Assembly: GCA_946965045.2 (NCBI GenBank)
Contig: OX337241.1
Span: 2,227,744 to 2,291,743, forward strand
Direction of reading: 5' to 3'
Source: Epithemia pelagica
Lineage: Eukaryota; Bacillariophyta; Bacillariophyceae; Surirellales; Surirellaceae
Length of the DNA stretch: 64,000 nt
Shown: in pieces, positions 1-9,300 of the stretch
Numbering within the stretch: the first letter of the stretch is position 1
How the letters are laid out: each line of letters opens with the position of its first letter
Program-made: the position numbers and the translations under genes
The notes under the pieces: model-generated
Databases searched by the model: none
What the model saw: the letters and a program-made list of their open reading frames with translations, nothing else
What the model was told of the DNA's origin: nothing

Positions 1-1041
1 AATGATCAAGTCTTCTACCGCCCCCAAGTCCAATGCCTTCAGTGTATCTTCCACCATAAAACAATATTTTCCCGTGTCTTGCGATATTTCGTCCATGTAC
101 TTTTGTAGAAGCTTCTTTTCTTTCATGAGTTTGACATTCGAGAGGGTATCGGCGGATGACTCGATTGCTTGATTGAAACCTTGTTCGCCACCATAGGAGA
201 CATCGACTAGTTTCAACACAATCTTGACAAGCCGAGGATCGAACAAGTCACTTCGCATCAGTTCACTTTTGAAGTCAGCGGAACCAGCCAATACAAGGCC
301 TTGGACGTTGGGCTTTTGACCGTCCGGCACAAAGAGTTGCGTGGCCAATTCGGCCACCTTGCGCACATAGTTGTGTCGCTTTTCAAGACGCAATCGAGCA
401 AAACGAAGGGCTGACTGTCCTCCACGTCCGTGTTTCTTTGGTAAGTCCACCGAGAACTTGTGCAAAACTTCTCTATTTGATCCTTGGACGGTCCCATACA
501 AACACCCGTTTCCGTCCATTACTATGAATCCAAAGGCTTCGTCGTCCATGAGTAGCTCCTGGAGATCTTCCGTGTGAAACTTGTTGTCACACAAGTACAG
601 CGAAGTATTGATAGGTTTGAATGGTTCAAAGTCAATGTTTACCTTGCGCTCTTTGCCATCTTCAGTTATCACTGTTCCACAATAAATGACCAAACCTGAT
701 GATAAAAATTACAACGTGAGTGATCTCGTCGCACGCAATCACTCCAATCGGTCACAGCGATGAGCCGACTTACCGTTCTTGGGACATTTGTTGTAGAGCT
801 TCAGACGTTGCTGGGTACTTGTAATTGCTGAAAGAACAGAAAGCCGATTCACACGTGATTTGATATTGGAAGCAGTACCATATTCATCGGAAAGCATTTT
901 ATTGACACGGGAAATTTGATCTCCTGGTGGAATAATGAGCGAGATCATGGATGTTCCATTTCCTCGTGCGGCTTCCAAGTTCTTGATCAATTTCTTGACC
1001 TTGAATATTTCAATCTGCTGGTCCACTTCATCGTCCGCCAT
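1..1041 (-). CDS. eRF1: Eukaryotic peptide chain release factor 1 (eRF1), C-terminus cut by window edge
   Basis: Recognises all three stop codons in the ribosomal A site and triggers peptidyl-tRNA hydrolysis together with eRF3. Exon 1 is 1041-774 and exon 2 runs from 695 to the window start. The 78-nt intron (773-696) has a GTAAGT donor and an AG acceptor, and translation is continuous across it. Seen: the NIKS stop-codon recognition motif at about residues 59-62, the YxCxxxF motif at about 123-129, and the catalytic GGQ loop in the context [12 protein letters not shown] at about 180-190. The start ATG at 1041 opens with [18 protein letters not shown], matching the usual eRF1 N-terminus. Roughly 320 residues are visible; the eRF3-binding C-terminal domain lies outside the window. 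The NIKS and YxCxxxF elements are of the standard type, which agrees with the universal code. Confidence 0.97.
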
Positions 1042-1452
1042 TGTGTCGTTGTGATGTGCGTGGTGATAGACGTGAAGTGTACTGTGTTTTGAATGATCAA
1101 ATCAAGGTCCCTTGCTTCAGACCGTATCCCTGCGTGTTTCACTTGCTCTAGCAAACGTGATCAAACACAACACAGAGAGAATTGCCTGCTAATAGGATGG
1201 TTTGACTTTTCCCCAAGAGAGAGACTTGCTTTCAAAAATGCTGAAAGTCAGTCGAAACGGACGGTTTGTGTGCGAACGAACGGCTGAAAACGAATGTGCG
1301 ACTCCCGCACGCACGGAAATCAGCTAGCAAAGCTATGCCTTCATCCATTCTCACAGAAAGGCCCCAGATCTATTTCATGAAACAACGTTTCACTTGGCTC
1401 TCATTCGTAGAATGACAGTAGTAAATCTTAATTCGCAACCTAAGTTTATTGT

Positions 1453-2025
1453 TCACTCTTCTTCCTCGCCACCGGCGGCCCTAGAGGCCGCACGCTTTCT
1501 GGCCAAACGTCCGGGTGGTCCTTGTCCATAGGGTGAGTTTGTGGAAAAGTCAATGTGCTTCTCGGACGATGTTCTCACATTGAAGGAAGCAGTATTGACC
1601 AATTGCGATCCTACACGAATGTGACGTTGTCGAATCAACACACGGGCGTGATGAATGGATTTGGCCAAACCTTGCTTGTACACCTTGGTTTGCAAACGAC
1701 GTTCCAACAATTTTTGTGTGGTCAATTCCAAAATTCCATCCAATTCCAATTCGTCATCGCCCAACAGACCATAACGATTCATTCGACGCAAGAGTGCAGC
1801 ACCTTCAAACAAGCGCTTGGGATTGTCCTTTTCCATAGTCAAGAGTGTACGGGCCGCTTTTCGGAGCTTGGCCAAAGCGTATTGGCAGCGCCAGATTTCA
1901 CGCTTGCATCGCAATCCATATTCTCCCACCAATTTCAATTCAGCATCCAAACGTTCCTTTTCGTACGGACGACGGGGCGTCTTAAAGGTCTTGCGGTAAC
2001 TACGAACACGAGATTGCTTCGGCAT
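1453..2025 (-). CDS. RPS9: 40S ribosomal protein S9 (uS4 family)
   Basis: Cytosolic small-subunit ribosomal protein that binds 18S rRNA early in assembly and helps form the mRNA entry channel. The 190-residue frame has the standard RPS9 length and layout. The N-terminus is basic ([20 protein letters not shown]), the middle contains the S4 RNA-binding region with [25 protein letters not shown] spread over about residues 107-131, and the C-terminus is rich in Lys, Arg and Ala and ends in acidic residues. The coding part is intron-free. An AG acceptor lies 9 nt upstream of the ATG, so the gene probably has an intron in its 5' leader. It is on the same strand as eRF1, about 410 bp upstream of it, so each gene probably has its own promoter. 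Confidence 0.97.
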   Translation of the reverse strand: MPKQSRVRSYRKTFKTPRRPYEKERLDAELKLVGEYGLRCKREIWRCQYALAKLRKAARTLLTMEKDNPKRLFEGAALLRRMNRYGLLGDDELELDGILELTTQKLLERRLQTKVYKQGLAKSIHHARVLIRQRHIRVGSQLVNTASFNVRTSSEKHIDFSTNSPYGQGPPGRLARKRAASRAAGGEEEE

Positions 2026-2034
2026 TTTGTGTTC

Positions 2035-2309
2035 CTGTAATGCAAATCAAGAAAAGAAAAAGGTCAGAAGAGGTTCTAATCATGTTCTGATGATTCAAAG
2101 TAAAAAGAGGTTCCAGCTACGATGCAAAAAATAGGCCAGTTGAACGGCAGAGACATGCACAAACTCAGGAAACCGGTGTACAAAGGAACCGGTGAACCAT
2201 TTCCATCCGCAAAAAGACCAAACACAACAGAATCCAAATTTATGGCGCCGTCCATACTCCTCGTGAACCTAGTTTCTCCCTACAACAACATTCGTTTTCG
2301 AAGTCGTAC
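2035..2309 (-). other. Probable 5' leader intron of RPS9
   Basis: Reading the minus strand, a CAG/GTACGA donor at 2310/2309 and a pyrimidine-containing TTACAG acceptor at 2035 bracket about 275 nt just upstream of the RPS9 start codon. Leader introns are common in ribosomal protein genes. No transcript data are available here, and the donor was picked by eye from several GT candidates. The acceptor is more secure than the donor. Confidence 0.35.
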
Positions 2310-2780
2310 CTGTTGGCTCTTTCAAGTGTCCTGTTGTCAACGTTCTGGACAAGACAAAACAACAGCAACACTCTCCAAAGTGGATATCAATGCGTCCACG
2401 TTCGGAGAAAGAAAGTACGACGGTAATCGGTAAGGAAGACTGGACGGTCGACGGCCAGTCCTGATGGAGCCATTTCAATCCCCAGCGTTCGAATCACTCC
2501 ACCCAACATGCCCGCGCATTCGACCATGACGACGATGACAATGAAGGAACGACCGTGTTGGTGGATGGCAGTTCGGACCTTTGTCTGGCTAGTATGGTTA
2601 GATATACAGAGACACTATGGAAGTGAGAATCATTCGCTGCTGGTCCATGGATTTGGTCACCGAATGCGACCATCAAGAACCTTCCTTTCCTCGTCTTGGG
2701 CTGGTTCAACAACGACAAGAAGGACACTAGGATCCGATTCACAATCATGCTCCTGGACCAGGACGACGAGTCGCCTCTCG

Positions 2781-3518
2781 ATGGTTCGCAACATTGATCT
2801 TCCCGAGTGCTTGGTATTCTATGGCATGCCAGATACCTTGTTCGGCAGTCCGGAAGATGCACCGGATTCCGGTTTACTTTCCTTGTTGCAAGAATGTCAG
2901 GATACCGACACGGCGGTTGTTATTCTTCCCGATGCGACAGATCCAACAACCGAAACGACGGCAACACCACCCTCCTTTTCCCATTTGCCTGTATCCAACA
3001 TTCACTATCATGTACCATTGGCGAGGCCCCCCAATCCATTGGATTTGTACCAAGCCTTGAATGCGATTACAGTGCAACCGCGACCCTTTGGTGGATCGTC
3101 GGGATTTGGAGTCAAACAATACGCCGATCCGGAACGGACTCCCTTGGCCGCTCGAACTGTCGTCTTTTGTCAAACATTGGATCAAACACGGGCGGCGCGG
3201 TATTGCGGAATGCGGGTTCTCTGCTTCCGAGACAATGATTTGGCGGATGCCATTCTCGATGATCCCCACAGCATCGACGTGTATTTGGACGATATTGCGA
3301 CGCCCGGTTCGTTTTGGTTGAATCCACCCAATCCGCAAGATGAAGAAGGCAATAAAGTGGATATTCATGAACTAATTGAATATTACAGCAATCAGCAAAG
3401 CCCTGACAGTGACTCAGCGACAGAGCCTCAACCCTCTATTGAAACTGCTTCCGAAGCTCAAGAAGAGATGGGCGATGATGAAATGCAGCGAATTCTTGCC
3501 GACCTGTCTCCTTTGTAA
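2781..3518 (+). CDS. Unrecognised protein, possibly HAD-hydrolase-like at the C-terminus
   Basis: The best coding stretch is about 245 codons from an in-frame ATG at 2781 to TAA at 3518. The same frame stays open up to an ATG at 2508, but the 2508-2780 part reads poorly as protein. Neighbouring frames there contain more protein-like segments (for example an acidic stretch beginning near 2520). The true 5' end may therefore include an intron or a frameshift. A segment around residues 120-150 (cysteine, then ARYCGMRVLCFRDNDLADAI) resembles the region after the lysine motif of HAD-type hydrolases, but the nucleophile motif was not found. The C-terminus is acidic and rich in Gln, Ser and Glu. Function unknown. 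Confidence 0.4.
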   Translation: MVRNIDLPECLVFYGMPDTLFGSPEDAPDSGLLSLLQECQDTDTAVVILPDATDPTTETTATPPSFSHLPVSNIHYHVPLARPPNPLDLYQALNAITVQPRPFGGSSGFGVKQYADPERTPLAARTVVFCQTLDQTRAARYCGMRVLCFRDNDLADAILDDPHSIDVYLDDIATPGSFWLNPPNPQDEEGNKVDIHELIEYYSNQQSPDSDSATEPQPSIETASEAQEEMGDDEMQRILADLSPL

Positions 3519-3658
3519 ACAAATTGATGATGATCGGACCCTAGTTTAGTGCGATGCTTCTTCAGATCAAGTTTGTGCCTGACAAAAGTTCACGAGCATG
3601 GGAAAATTTGGATCGAATTCGTGGGTTTGTCTCCATTTTTACTTCAGGTCTTATCTAC

Positions 3659-5467
3659 CTATATTGATTCAAGATAGTCCTTCATATCTTGTCGTTCCCA
3701 GCTGCTGTTCTCCGTGGAGTCCCCTTCCGACGCTAAGGTCACACCAAAAAAGGCATCGGTTTGAGCGTGCATCAATACGGGATGACGGTTCAACAAGTCT
3801 TTGGCATCGTCTGCATCGGCTTGAATTTGGGCAATCAGTTCGGGAAATGATCCAAACTTTTGCTCGGGTCTCAAGTAGGCTAGTAATTCCAGTCGCATGG
3901 GCTCGCCGTAAAAGTCTGACAAAGGCTCCTTTGGCATTAAATGGGCTTCAATAATCTTTTCCGGATTGGTTTGACCTTCAAAGGTGGGTGAATAACCAAC
4001 ATTGACCACTGCCGGATGTACCGTGGACGGTTGCTGACTTTGGCCCTCCACTTGGGCCCATCCGACATAGACACCCGTTTCTAAATCATGTAGAGCATCT
4101 TGTAGAAATTGACTGGCGGCGAGATTGGCTGTGGGGAACCCTAGTTTCTTGCCTCCCCGACCAAACCCACTGGCCACGGGACCCCGGAATCGCCACACAT
4201 GAGACAAGAGTTTATGTCGGACTCTCCGCAAGGCACAATAATAAAAAGGGACCGACTCTTGCGGAAATGGTACAGAGTCATCCATTGTCCTACGGGCTTG
4301 GGCCATGGACGATGGATCCAATTCTTGTAGGAATTCCTCCACTTCCAATGGTACATCCATTAACTGAGGAAAGGACCATTGCAGTGGAAGCAAATGCGGA
4401 ACCGTGCGTGGATCCGATTCGTGTAGTTGTTGAACAAAGTTTGCTCCCAAAGGATGTGTGATAAACAACTTTCCAAATGGCGCAGTCGCATTCACGTTTT
4501 TGTTGGCTGATTGCAAAAGCATGGTCAAATGCTGCAAGACACGAGCTTGGGACAAGAAGTTGCCCCAACACGCATTGCATACAATACCATCGAATTTCAA
4601 TGGTGTCGAAGGTTCGTCGTTGGTATCCTCGGTTGTTTTGGCATCGACAAGGATGCCAGGATATTCCATGATATCCCCCACAACCACCTCGATTTCATGT
4701 TCCTTGTATTGTTCCAGTAAGTATTGAGCGTGCTCTTGAGCGTGTTGGACCATTTGAGGCGATAAATCAACACCCTGAATACGTAGTTTCATGTTTCGCC
4801 GAGTGGCCTCCTCCAACAAAAACGGCCAGAGAGCACCTGTGCCTGCAGCAACATCGAGCAAGCCAAAGGAAGCGCCATCCATTTCTTCCTTGCCGTCTCC
4901 CATGGTCAATTGATCTCGTTCCATCTTGAGTGACGCGACAATCTTGGATGCCAACGTCTCATAAATGGGTATCAACTCGGGTGGAATGGTTTGTTTTTCG
5001 GCAAACACGGGAGCCATGTTATCAAACATTTCCTGTTGGTGTTGGAGAAAGGCGGATGAGTCTTTCGTGGCTTCATCTTTGTCCAAAAAGGAAGAATCTG
5101 CAGCGATTTGGTCACTGGTCGTACTATGTTTGGCTACAAGATCGGCATTCCTCAAAAAGGGCTTGTTCTTTTCGTCGTCGGCTGATGAAGAGGAGGAGGA
5201 TGTCATCCATCGGCGACAAGACGTGGTCGGAGCGTAGAAAGCGCAATTGTACTGATGAACTGTAGTTTTGGATGGGGACATTCGTTCCAGAGCCAAGCTT
5301 CGTAGCTGTTGGCGCCGAACCGCGAACGCTTCCACACCAACCATTGGCCTCCAAAGCCAATGTGAAGCTTGCCGAGAACCCTCGTGGCACAGCATGAGTA
5401 AAACAACAAAGCTAAAGAGCAGGACCGTACGGCGTCCTTTGTCACATTGCTGGATTGTCCGTCTCAT
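3659..5467 (-). CDS. Plastid-targeted fusion of a SAM-dependent methyltransferase and riboflavin kinase
   Basis: Start chosen at the ATG at 5467 (602 aa) rather than the upstream ATG at 5590, because 5467 opens directly into a signal peptide: a hydrophobic core LLFSFVVLLMLC, then VGVEA/FAVRR, an A-F cleavage motif as in diatom plastid preproteins. Residues about 130-420 hold a Rossmann methyltransferase with motif I LLDVAAGTGALWP (about 203-215) and motif II-like IQGVDLSPQMV. Residues about 424-570 are a riboflavin kinase domain: RFRGPVASGFGRGGKKLGFPTANL carries the glycine-rich flap and the GFPTAN signature. VGYSPTF and a DFYGEPMRLELLAYLRPE segment follow. The kinase would convert riboflavin and ATP to FMN; the methyl acceptor is unknown. 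The FAD synthetase domain of bacterial RibF is absent. The pairing of the two domains is unusual. Confidence 0.88.
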   Translation of the reverse strand: MRRTIQQCDKGRRTVLLFSFVVLLMLCHEGSRQASHWLWRPMVGVEAFAVRRQQLRSLALERMSPSKTTVHQYNCAFYAPTTSCRRWMTSSSSSSADDEKNKPFLRNADLVAKHSTTSDQIAADSSFLDKDEATKDSSAFLQHQQEMFDNMAPVFAEKQTIPPELIPIYETLASKIVASLKMERDQLTMGDGKEEMDGASFGLLDVAAGTGALWPFLLEEATRRNMKLRIQGVDLSPQMVQHAQEHAQYLLEQYKEHEIEVVVGDIMEYPGILVDAKTTEDTNDEPSTPLKFDGIVCNACWGNFLSQARVLQHLTMLLQSANKNVNATAPFGKLFITHPLGANFVQQLHESDPRTVPHLLPLQWSFPQLMDVPLEVEEFLQELDPSSMAQARRTMDDSVPFPQESVPFYYCALRRVRHKLLSHVWRFRGPVASGFGRGGKKLGFPTANLAASQFLQDALHDLETGVYVGWAQVEGQSQQPSTVHPAVVNVGYSPTFEGQTNPEKIIEAHLMPKEPLSDFYGEPMRLELLAYLRPEQKFGSFPELIAQIQADADDAKDLLNRHPVLMHAQTDAFFGVTLASEGDSTENSSWERQDMKDYLESI

Positions 5468-6404
5468 GGTCCTTGATGTCAAAGATATTGTTCCAAAAAA
5501 TGAGAGGGAAGAAGGGCGACTGATCCTATCATAACAGTCGTGGTTTTGGAAATCTACCCTCTTTTCTCCATTTCTACTCCTAGCATGCAATAGCTATGCC
5601 TCTTTGCCCGTTTGGGGAAAGTTTCTTGCTCCTAACGCAGTTTTAGTTGCTTTATCTAATAGGTCAACGACTTCATGATGAAGCAGCTTCTATCAAACAC
5701 AGAAATGTTGTGTGAGTGGTGTGGATCATGCATGGCCTTTTGGGGTGGAACGAACGGCTCCAAGTTTGGCGCTCATTCGGTTTTCTGAGGAAGTGGCACG
5801 GTGCCCACCAATGCGGCCAAGTTTCCATGTTACTAAACGTTTTCGCTATACGCTATTTCGAGGCGTGAGCGCGTCCGATCCATCCATAGGAGCAAGATGA
5901 CGTTTCGGCTACCACCATGACACCAACCAAGAACGAGATGAACAAGCAATTCCATGAATGAGACAACAACGGGTACAAGGCAAGGATATGGCGTCATCAC
6001 GGCGACTTGTAACATGGACATTGCCATCCGAGAGTCAATGTGTCCCTTTTGTGATCCCAGATGAGTTCTGTGCAGTCAGGAAACATCCGTCAATGGCACA
6101 GATTTCGTTACAAACAAAGTCTGACGGCATGGAATACAGCCCGAGACGTGCTTGTGTCTTTCTTTGGCAAGATATCCATTGGATCGCTCGAGATCGTGAT
6201 AATATGCTGAGCCCAATGAAGCAGAGGCTCTTGTTCCATCCATGCTTTCTTTGTCCGTACCAAATTCTTCTTCATGCTTCATAGGAGCAATGCTCGGCCA
6301 TCAACACGACTGTTTGTGGGTGGACCACTCTGCTCAGCAACACGCAAAGCAAGAGAGTATTGATCCGAGATACCAGCCTCACGGGATCTCCTGTTTCTAC
6401 ACTG
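5468..6404. other. Intergenic stretch, no gene recognised
   Basis: About 940 bp between two minus-strand genes. It must hold the promoter and leader of the methyltransferase/riboflavin kinase gene and the 3' UTR of the gene at 6405. Several short overlapping frames occur on both strands, but none has a recognisable domain or a credible codon pattern. No repeat or RNA gene was seen. Confidence 0.5.
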
Positions 6405-7679
6405 TCAACCCAAACTCTCTTCGGGATCTGGTCGTCTCCCACGCCGTCGTCGCCGAACAGGGACTGCCACCGAATCCATCGGCAAGGACTCATTGATGTT
6501 TCCAGAGGAACGTTTGAATGGACTCCATGCATTGGTTTCGACCGATGAGTCATTCAACTCCTCTTCCTCCTCCTCAGTGTTGTCGAATTCGTCGTCCTCG
6601 TCAGTCTCGTCCAACCAAAAGTCCACGTCCTCCTTGCGTCGAGCTTTCGTGGAACTCGATTGCTCTGTATCAACTGTCGTTGCGCTTTGTTCTTGTTGCA
6701 AGACACTCCAAATTTCATCGTCCGTCGACAGCAAATATTCCATACTCTCTCGATGCAGATAGGGATAGTCTCCAATGTAGGTCTGCACCAAGGGAGCGTA
6801 CAAATCGGTCAGGGCCGCCAACTGATGGAATCGCTTGGACTGGGACAGCAACAGGGCGACCACTCCGACATTGGATTCATCGTCGTCATTCAGGAGCGTT
6901 AAATATTCTTCCGACAGTCGAGTATGAACTTGCAATTGTCGTCCTTGTGAATCCGCCAATCGTACACGTAACAGGTACGGATTTCCAGTGTATTGCTCCA
7001 ATTCATCTCGTTCCATGGTATAGTCCACAAAATCGGACAAGTCATATTCTTCGTCGGCCGGGGCATTTGAGTATTCCACGACACACACATCGGCCAACCG
7101 ACCGAGAAAGAGCGCTCCATAGAGTCCGCGTCGACTAGTATCGTCGTCGTCATTTCGGTTGGTCCCAAACCAACCCCGATCGGATTGCGCCAAATCGTAA
7201 TCCAACAAGGGTCGACCACCCAGAAATTCCCAGTTGCGCTGAATGGCTTGAAGTTGCGGGGTAAATATACCCCAAAACAAAAAGACGGCTCCCAGCAAGG
7301 TGGCGGCAAACCCTCCCAAGACAAACGACAAGCAATAGGAAAAGACAATTCCCAGTATGGAGACCAACAATGTCTCAAACAATCGGTTGTATCGTTCTCG
7401 AGGGGTTCGTCCCCAATAGGCGGCATATTGTGCCGCCGTGGGAGTATTATCGACGGAAATGAGATCCGAAACCTCTTCCGATGACAGAGGGATCAACGAC
7501 ATTTCTAGGCATGTTCTTGGGGATACGCCGAACCTCTGATGCGTGTTCGAGGAAGCATATCGCGACCGTGTTCTTTGGACCAATTCACGGCGTTGGTGAT
7601 GCACAATGGAAAAGGCATGCGTTTCCAAACGGCATTGGAATAATGCACAGAAAACGAATACCACAGCCCCAATAGCCAT
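6405..7679 (-). CDS. Plastid-type membrane protein of unknown function
   Basis: The start ATG at 7679 (424 aa) is preferred over the far-upstream 7892 because it opens a clear signal peptide, MAIGAVVFVFCALFQCRLETHA, followed by FSIVHH, giving an A-F cleavage site typical of diatom plastid import. After about residue 100 there are two closely spaced membrane helices (LLVSILGIVFSYCLSFVLGG and AATLLGAVFLFWGIF), then a hydrophilic domain with WEFLGGRPLLDYDLAQSDRGWF. The tail is acidic (runs of Asp/Glu) and ends with a basic patch RRRRRGRR. The helix pair plus following domain resembles a conserved membrane protein of plants and algae without assigned role; that comparison is from memory. Likely location: plastid inner envelope or thylakoid. 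Confidence 0.75.
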   Translation of the reverse strand: MAIGAVVFVFCALFQCRLETHAFSIVHHQRRELVQRTRSRYASSNTHQRFGVSPRTCLEMSLIPLSSEEVSDLISVDNTPTAAQYAAYWGRTPRERYNRLFETLLVSILGIVFSYCLSFVLGGFAATLLGAVFLFWGIFTPQLQAIQRNWEFLGGRPLLDYDLAQSDRGWFGTNRNDDDDTSRRGLYGALFLGRLADVCVVEYSNAPADEEYDLSDFVDYTMERDELEQYTGNPYLLRVRLADSQGRQLQVHTRLSEEYLTLLNDDDESNVGVVALLLSQSKRFHQLAALTDLYAPLVQTYIGDYPYLHRESMEYLLSTDDEIWSVLQQEQSATTVDTEQSSSTKARRKEDVDFWLDETDEDDEFDNTEEEEEELNDSSVETNAWSPFKRSSGNINESLPMDSVAVPVRRRRRGRRPDPEESLG

Positions 7680-8352
7680 GGCGTGCAGTTCCAAATGGTT
7701 TTCTTCGATCACAGGGTACAATGGAAGGTTGTCACGTTCCTTGATGCCGCTGATGGTGTCAACAGATTTTTCTGCATGATTGATGGGTCGACGTGGAGTT
7801 GGTGGACAACATAGCAGAGATAGCTTTTGAGCCCTAAGGAGAGCCGTCCTAGTTTTTAGGTAACCGGGCCGCCAGTGAAGGGTGATTGGCAATATATATG
7901 CTGAACGGGGACTGAATTGAGTTCCTCATGACTATGACCTTTTTATGCTTACCATAGCGGCAGAAGAGATACCCATATTGCTGTGAATGGCAGAACTAAC
8001 TCGGTGTAGCAGTGGGTACCCACGTGGAGCGGATCTACCGTCAAACTATAGCAGTGTGCCATTTTCGTTCATCATCCATACAGGGCTGCATACCTGCGGT
8101 TCCATTTCGGGTTATTCGTCATTCGCAAACACCACCACCGTTCGTGTGTGTCAATCCACCCAGAGAACTCAATCTCGTGAATCATGTCCAGAAAAGAGAA
8201 CCAAGGCAAACGTGGTTGTAGTGAAGAACACGGAATCACATCTCTTGCACCGCCTAGCACTTTGAGATAACCTCCGTAGTATGGACTGATTGATTGATTG
8301 CTGTTTGTTCTTGTTTTCTGGATTCCTTCTTTGTTGATTCTGTTTGTGTGTT
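7680..8352. other. Intergenic stretch, no gene recognised
   Basis: About 670 bp between two minus-strand genes. It holds the upstream region of the gene at 6405-7679 and the 3' UTR of the gene at 8353. The short frames here overlap one another on both strands and show no domain. Low-complexity T/G stretches occur near 8290-8350. Confidence 0.4.
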
Positions 8353-9048
8353 TTAGAACAAGTCGTCGTCGTCGTCGTCCAACTCGTCGTCCGTCTCACG
8401 GTCCTCCTCCTCTTCTGGATCGATCCTCCACAGATTGAGAAACAATTCCCATTGCAAGTCGGGTCGATCTTGCCAGGTTTCTCCGGGTTGCAGGTGCGAT
8501 TGGACGTGAGCGTACAGGATTGGATTTTCGTGTGCCGCCATAGCCGGCACTTGATTCCACACCACCGCCACAGCTGCCACGGCCGTCACCAGAAAAACCA
8601 GGACCAGTGTACCATAGGCCCGTAACGCTTGTTGGATCCATGGTACGAGTACCGTGTCCAGCAACGACGTCGTGTGTGGGTGTTTGTTCCACACACGAAT
8701 GGAGGAGGACACCACGGATGTATCCGTCGTCGTGGTGGCATCCTTCTCCCACAGCAAGCGAGCGTGTACCAGTGGTTGCAGCGTCAGTAGCCCGTCCAAA
8801 GGATGATGGTTGGGAATGGTTGTTGTGGTCGTGAGTGCGGTGGTACCATCGGTGGATGACACCATGACGGTCGGAATGCTGCCACTCGACGGCCACAACA
8901 ACAACAACACGGGACGTTCGGGTGGTGGTGGTGGTCCTCGTGAATCCACAAGAAAGGCTGTGACACTCCTTGGTGAAGACAGCAGCCACAACAACAACGG
9001 CAAGAGCATGACAACCTTGGCGGTTCCTGGAAAGAACCAGCACATCAT
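8353..9048 (-). CDS. Small membrane protein with plastid-type presequence, unknown function
   Basis: ATG at 9048 (231 aa); a second ATG follows immediately at 9045. The N-terminus is a signal peptide (VVMLLPLLLWLLSSPRSVTA) with an A-F junction (TAFLVDSRG), the third such motif in a row among neighbouring genes. The middle is Thr-rich (TTALTTTTTIP). One predicted membrane helix (LVLVFLVTAVAAVAVVW) lies at about residues 147-165. A short domain follows with ENPILYAHVQSHLQPGETWQDRPDLQWELFLN split over about 172-205. The C-terminus is a run of Asp and Glu. No family recognised. It is divergent from the plus-strand gene at 9301, so 9049-9300 is a shared promoter region. Confidence 0.7.
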   Translation of the reverse strand: MMCWFFPGTAKVVMLLPLLLWLLSSPRSVTAFLVDSRGPPPPPERPVLLLLWPSSGSIPTVMVSSTDGTTALTTTTTIPNHHPLDGLLTLQPLVHARLLWEKDATTTTDTSVVSSSIRVWNKHPHTTSLLDTVLVPWIQQALRAYGTLVLVFLVTAVAAVAVVWNQVPAMAAHENPILYAHVQSHLQPGETWQDRPDLQWELFLNLWRIDPEEEEDRETDDELDDDDDDLF

Positions 9049-9300
9049 GGACAATCAAGCCACGATGATGGAAGATCTCTGGAAGCGAGAAGATGTTGTC
9101 ATTCGTCATTCTGGATTCTGGTAGGTCGCTCTTTCTGTTTTATTTAATTTTCTATTCTAAATTTCCTATGTACTGTACCGTGGACATCTCATCACGCCCT
9201 AAACGATATCTTGCAAAAACCGCGGGACCGCCATCCGCGAGTCGTGCATGGGCACACATTGACAGTTCACTTGGCAGCAGACTTGGCACGTGTTCGGACC

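Noticed and set aside
2122-2433. Open frame of 103 codons on the plus strand upstream of RPS9
   Set aside because: It overlaps the probable RPS9 leader intron on the opposite strand, has no domain and reads as random sequence.
9211-9300. 30-codon upstream extension of the coiled-coil gene
   Set aside because: It lies in the divergent promoter region, starts from a less likely codon context and adds no recognisable sequence; the ATG at 9301 was preferred.
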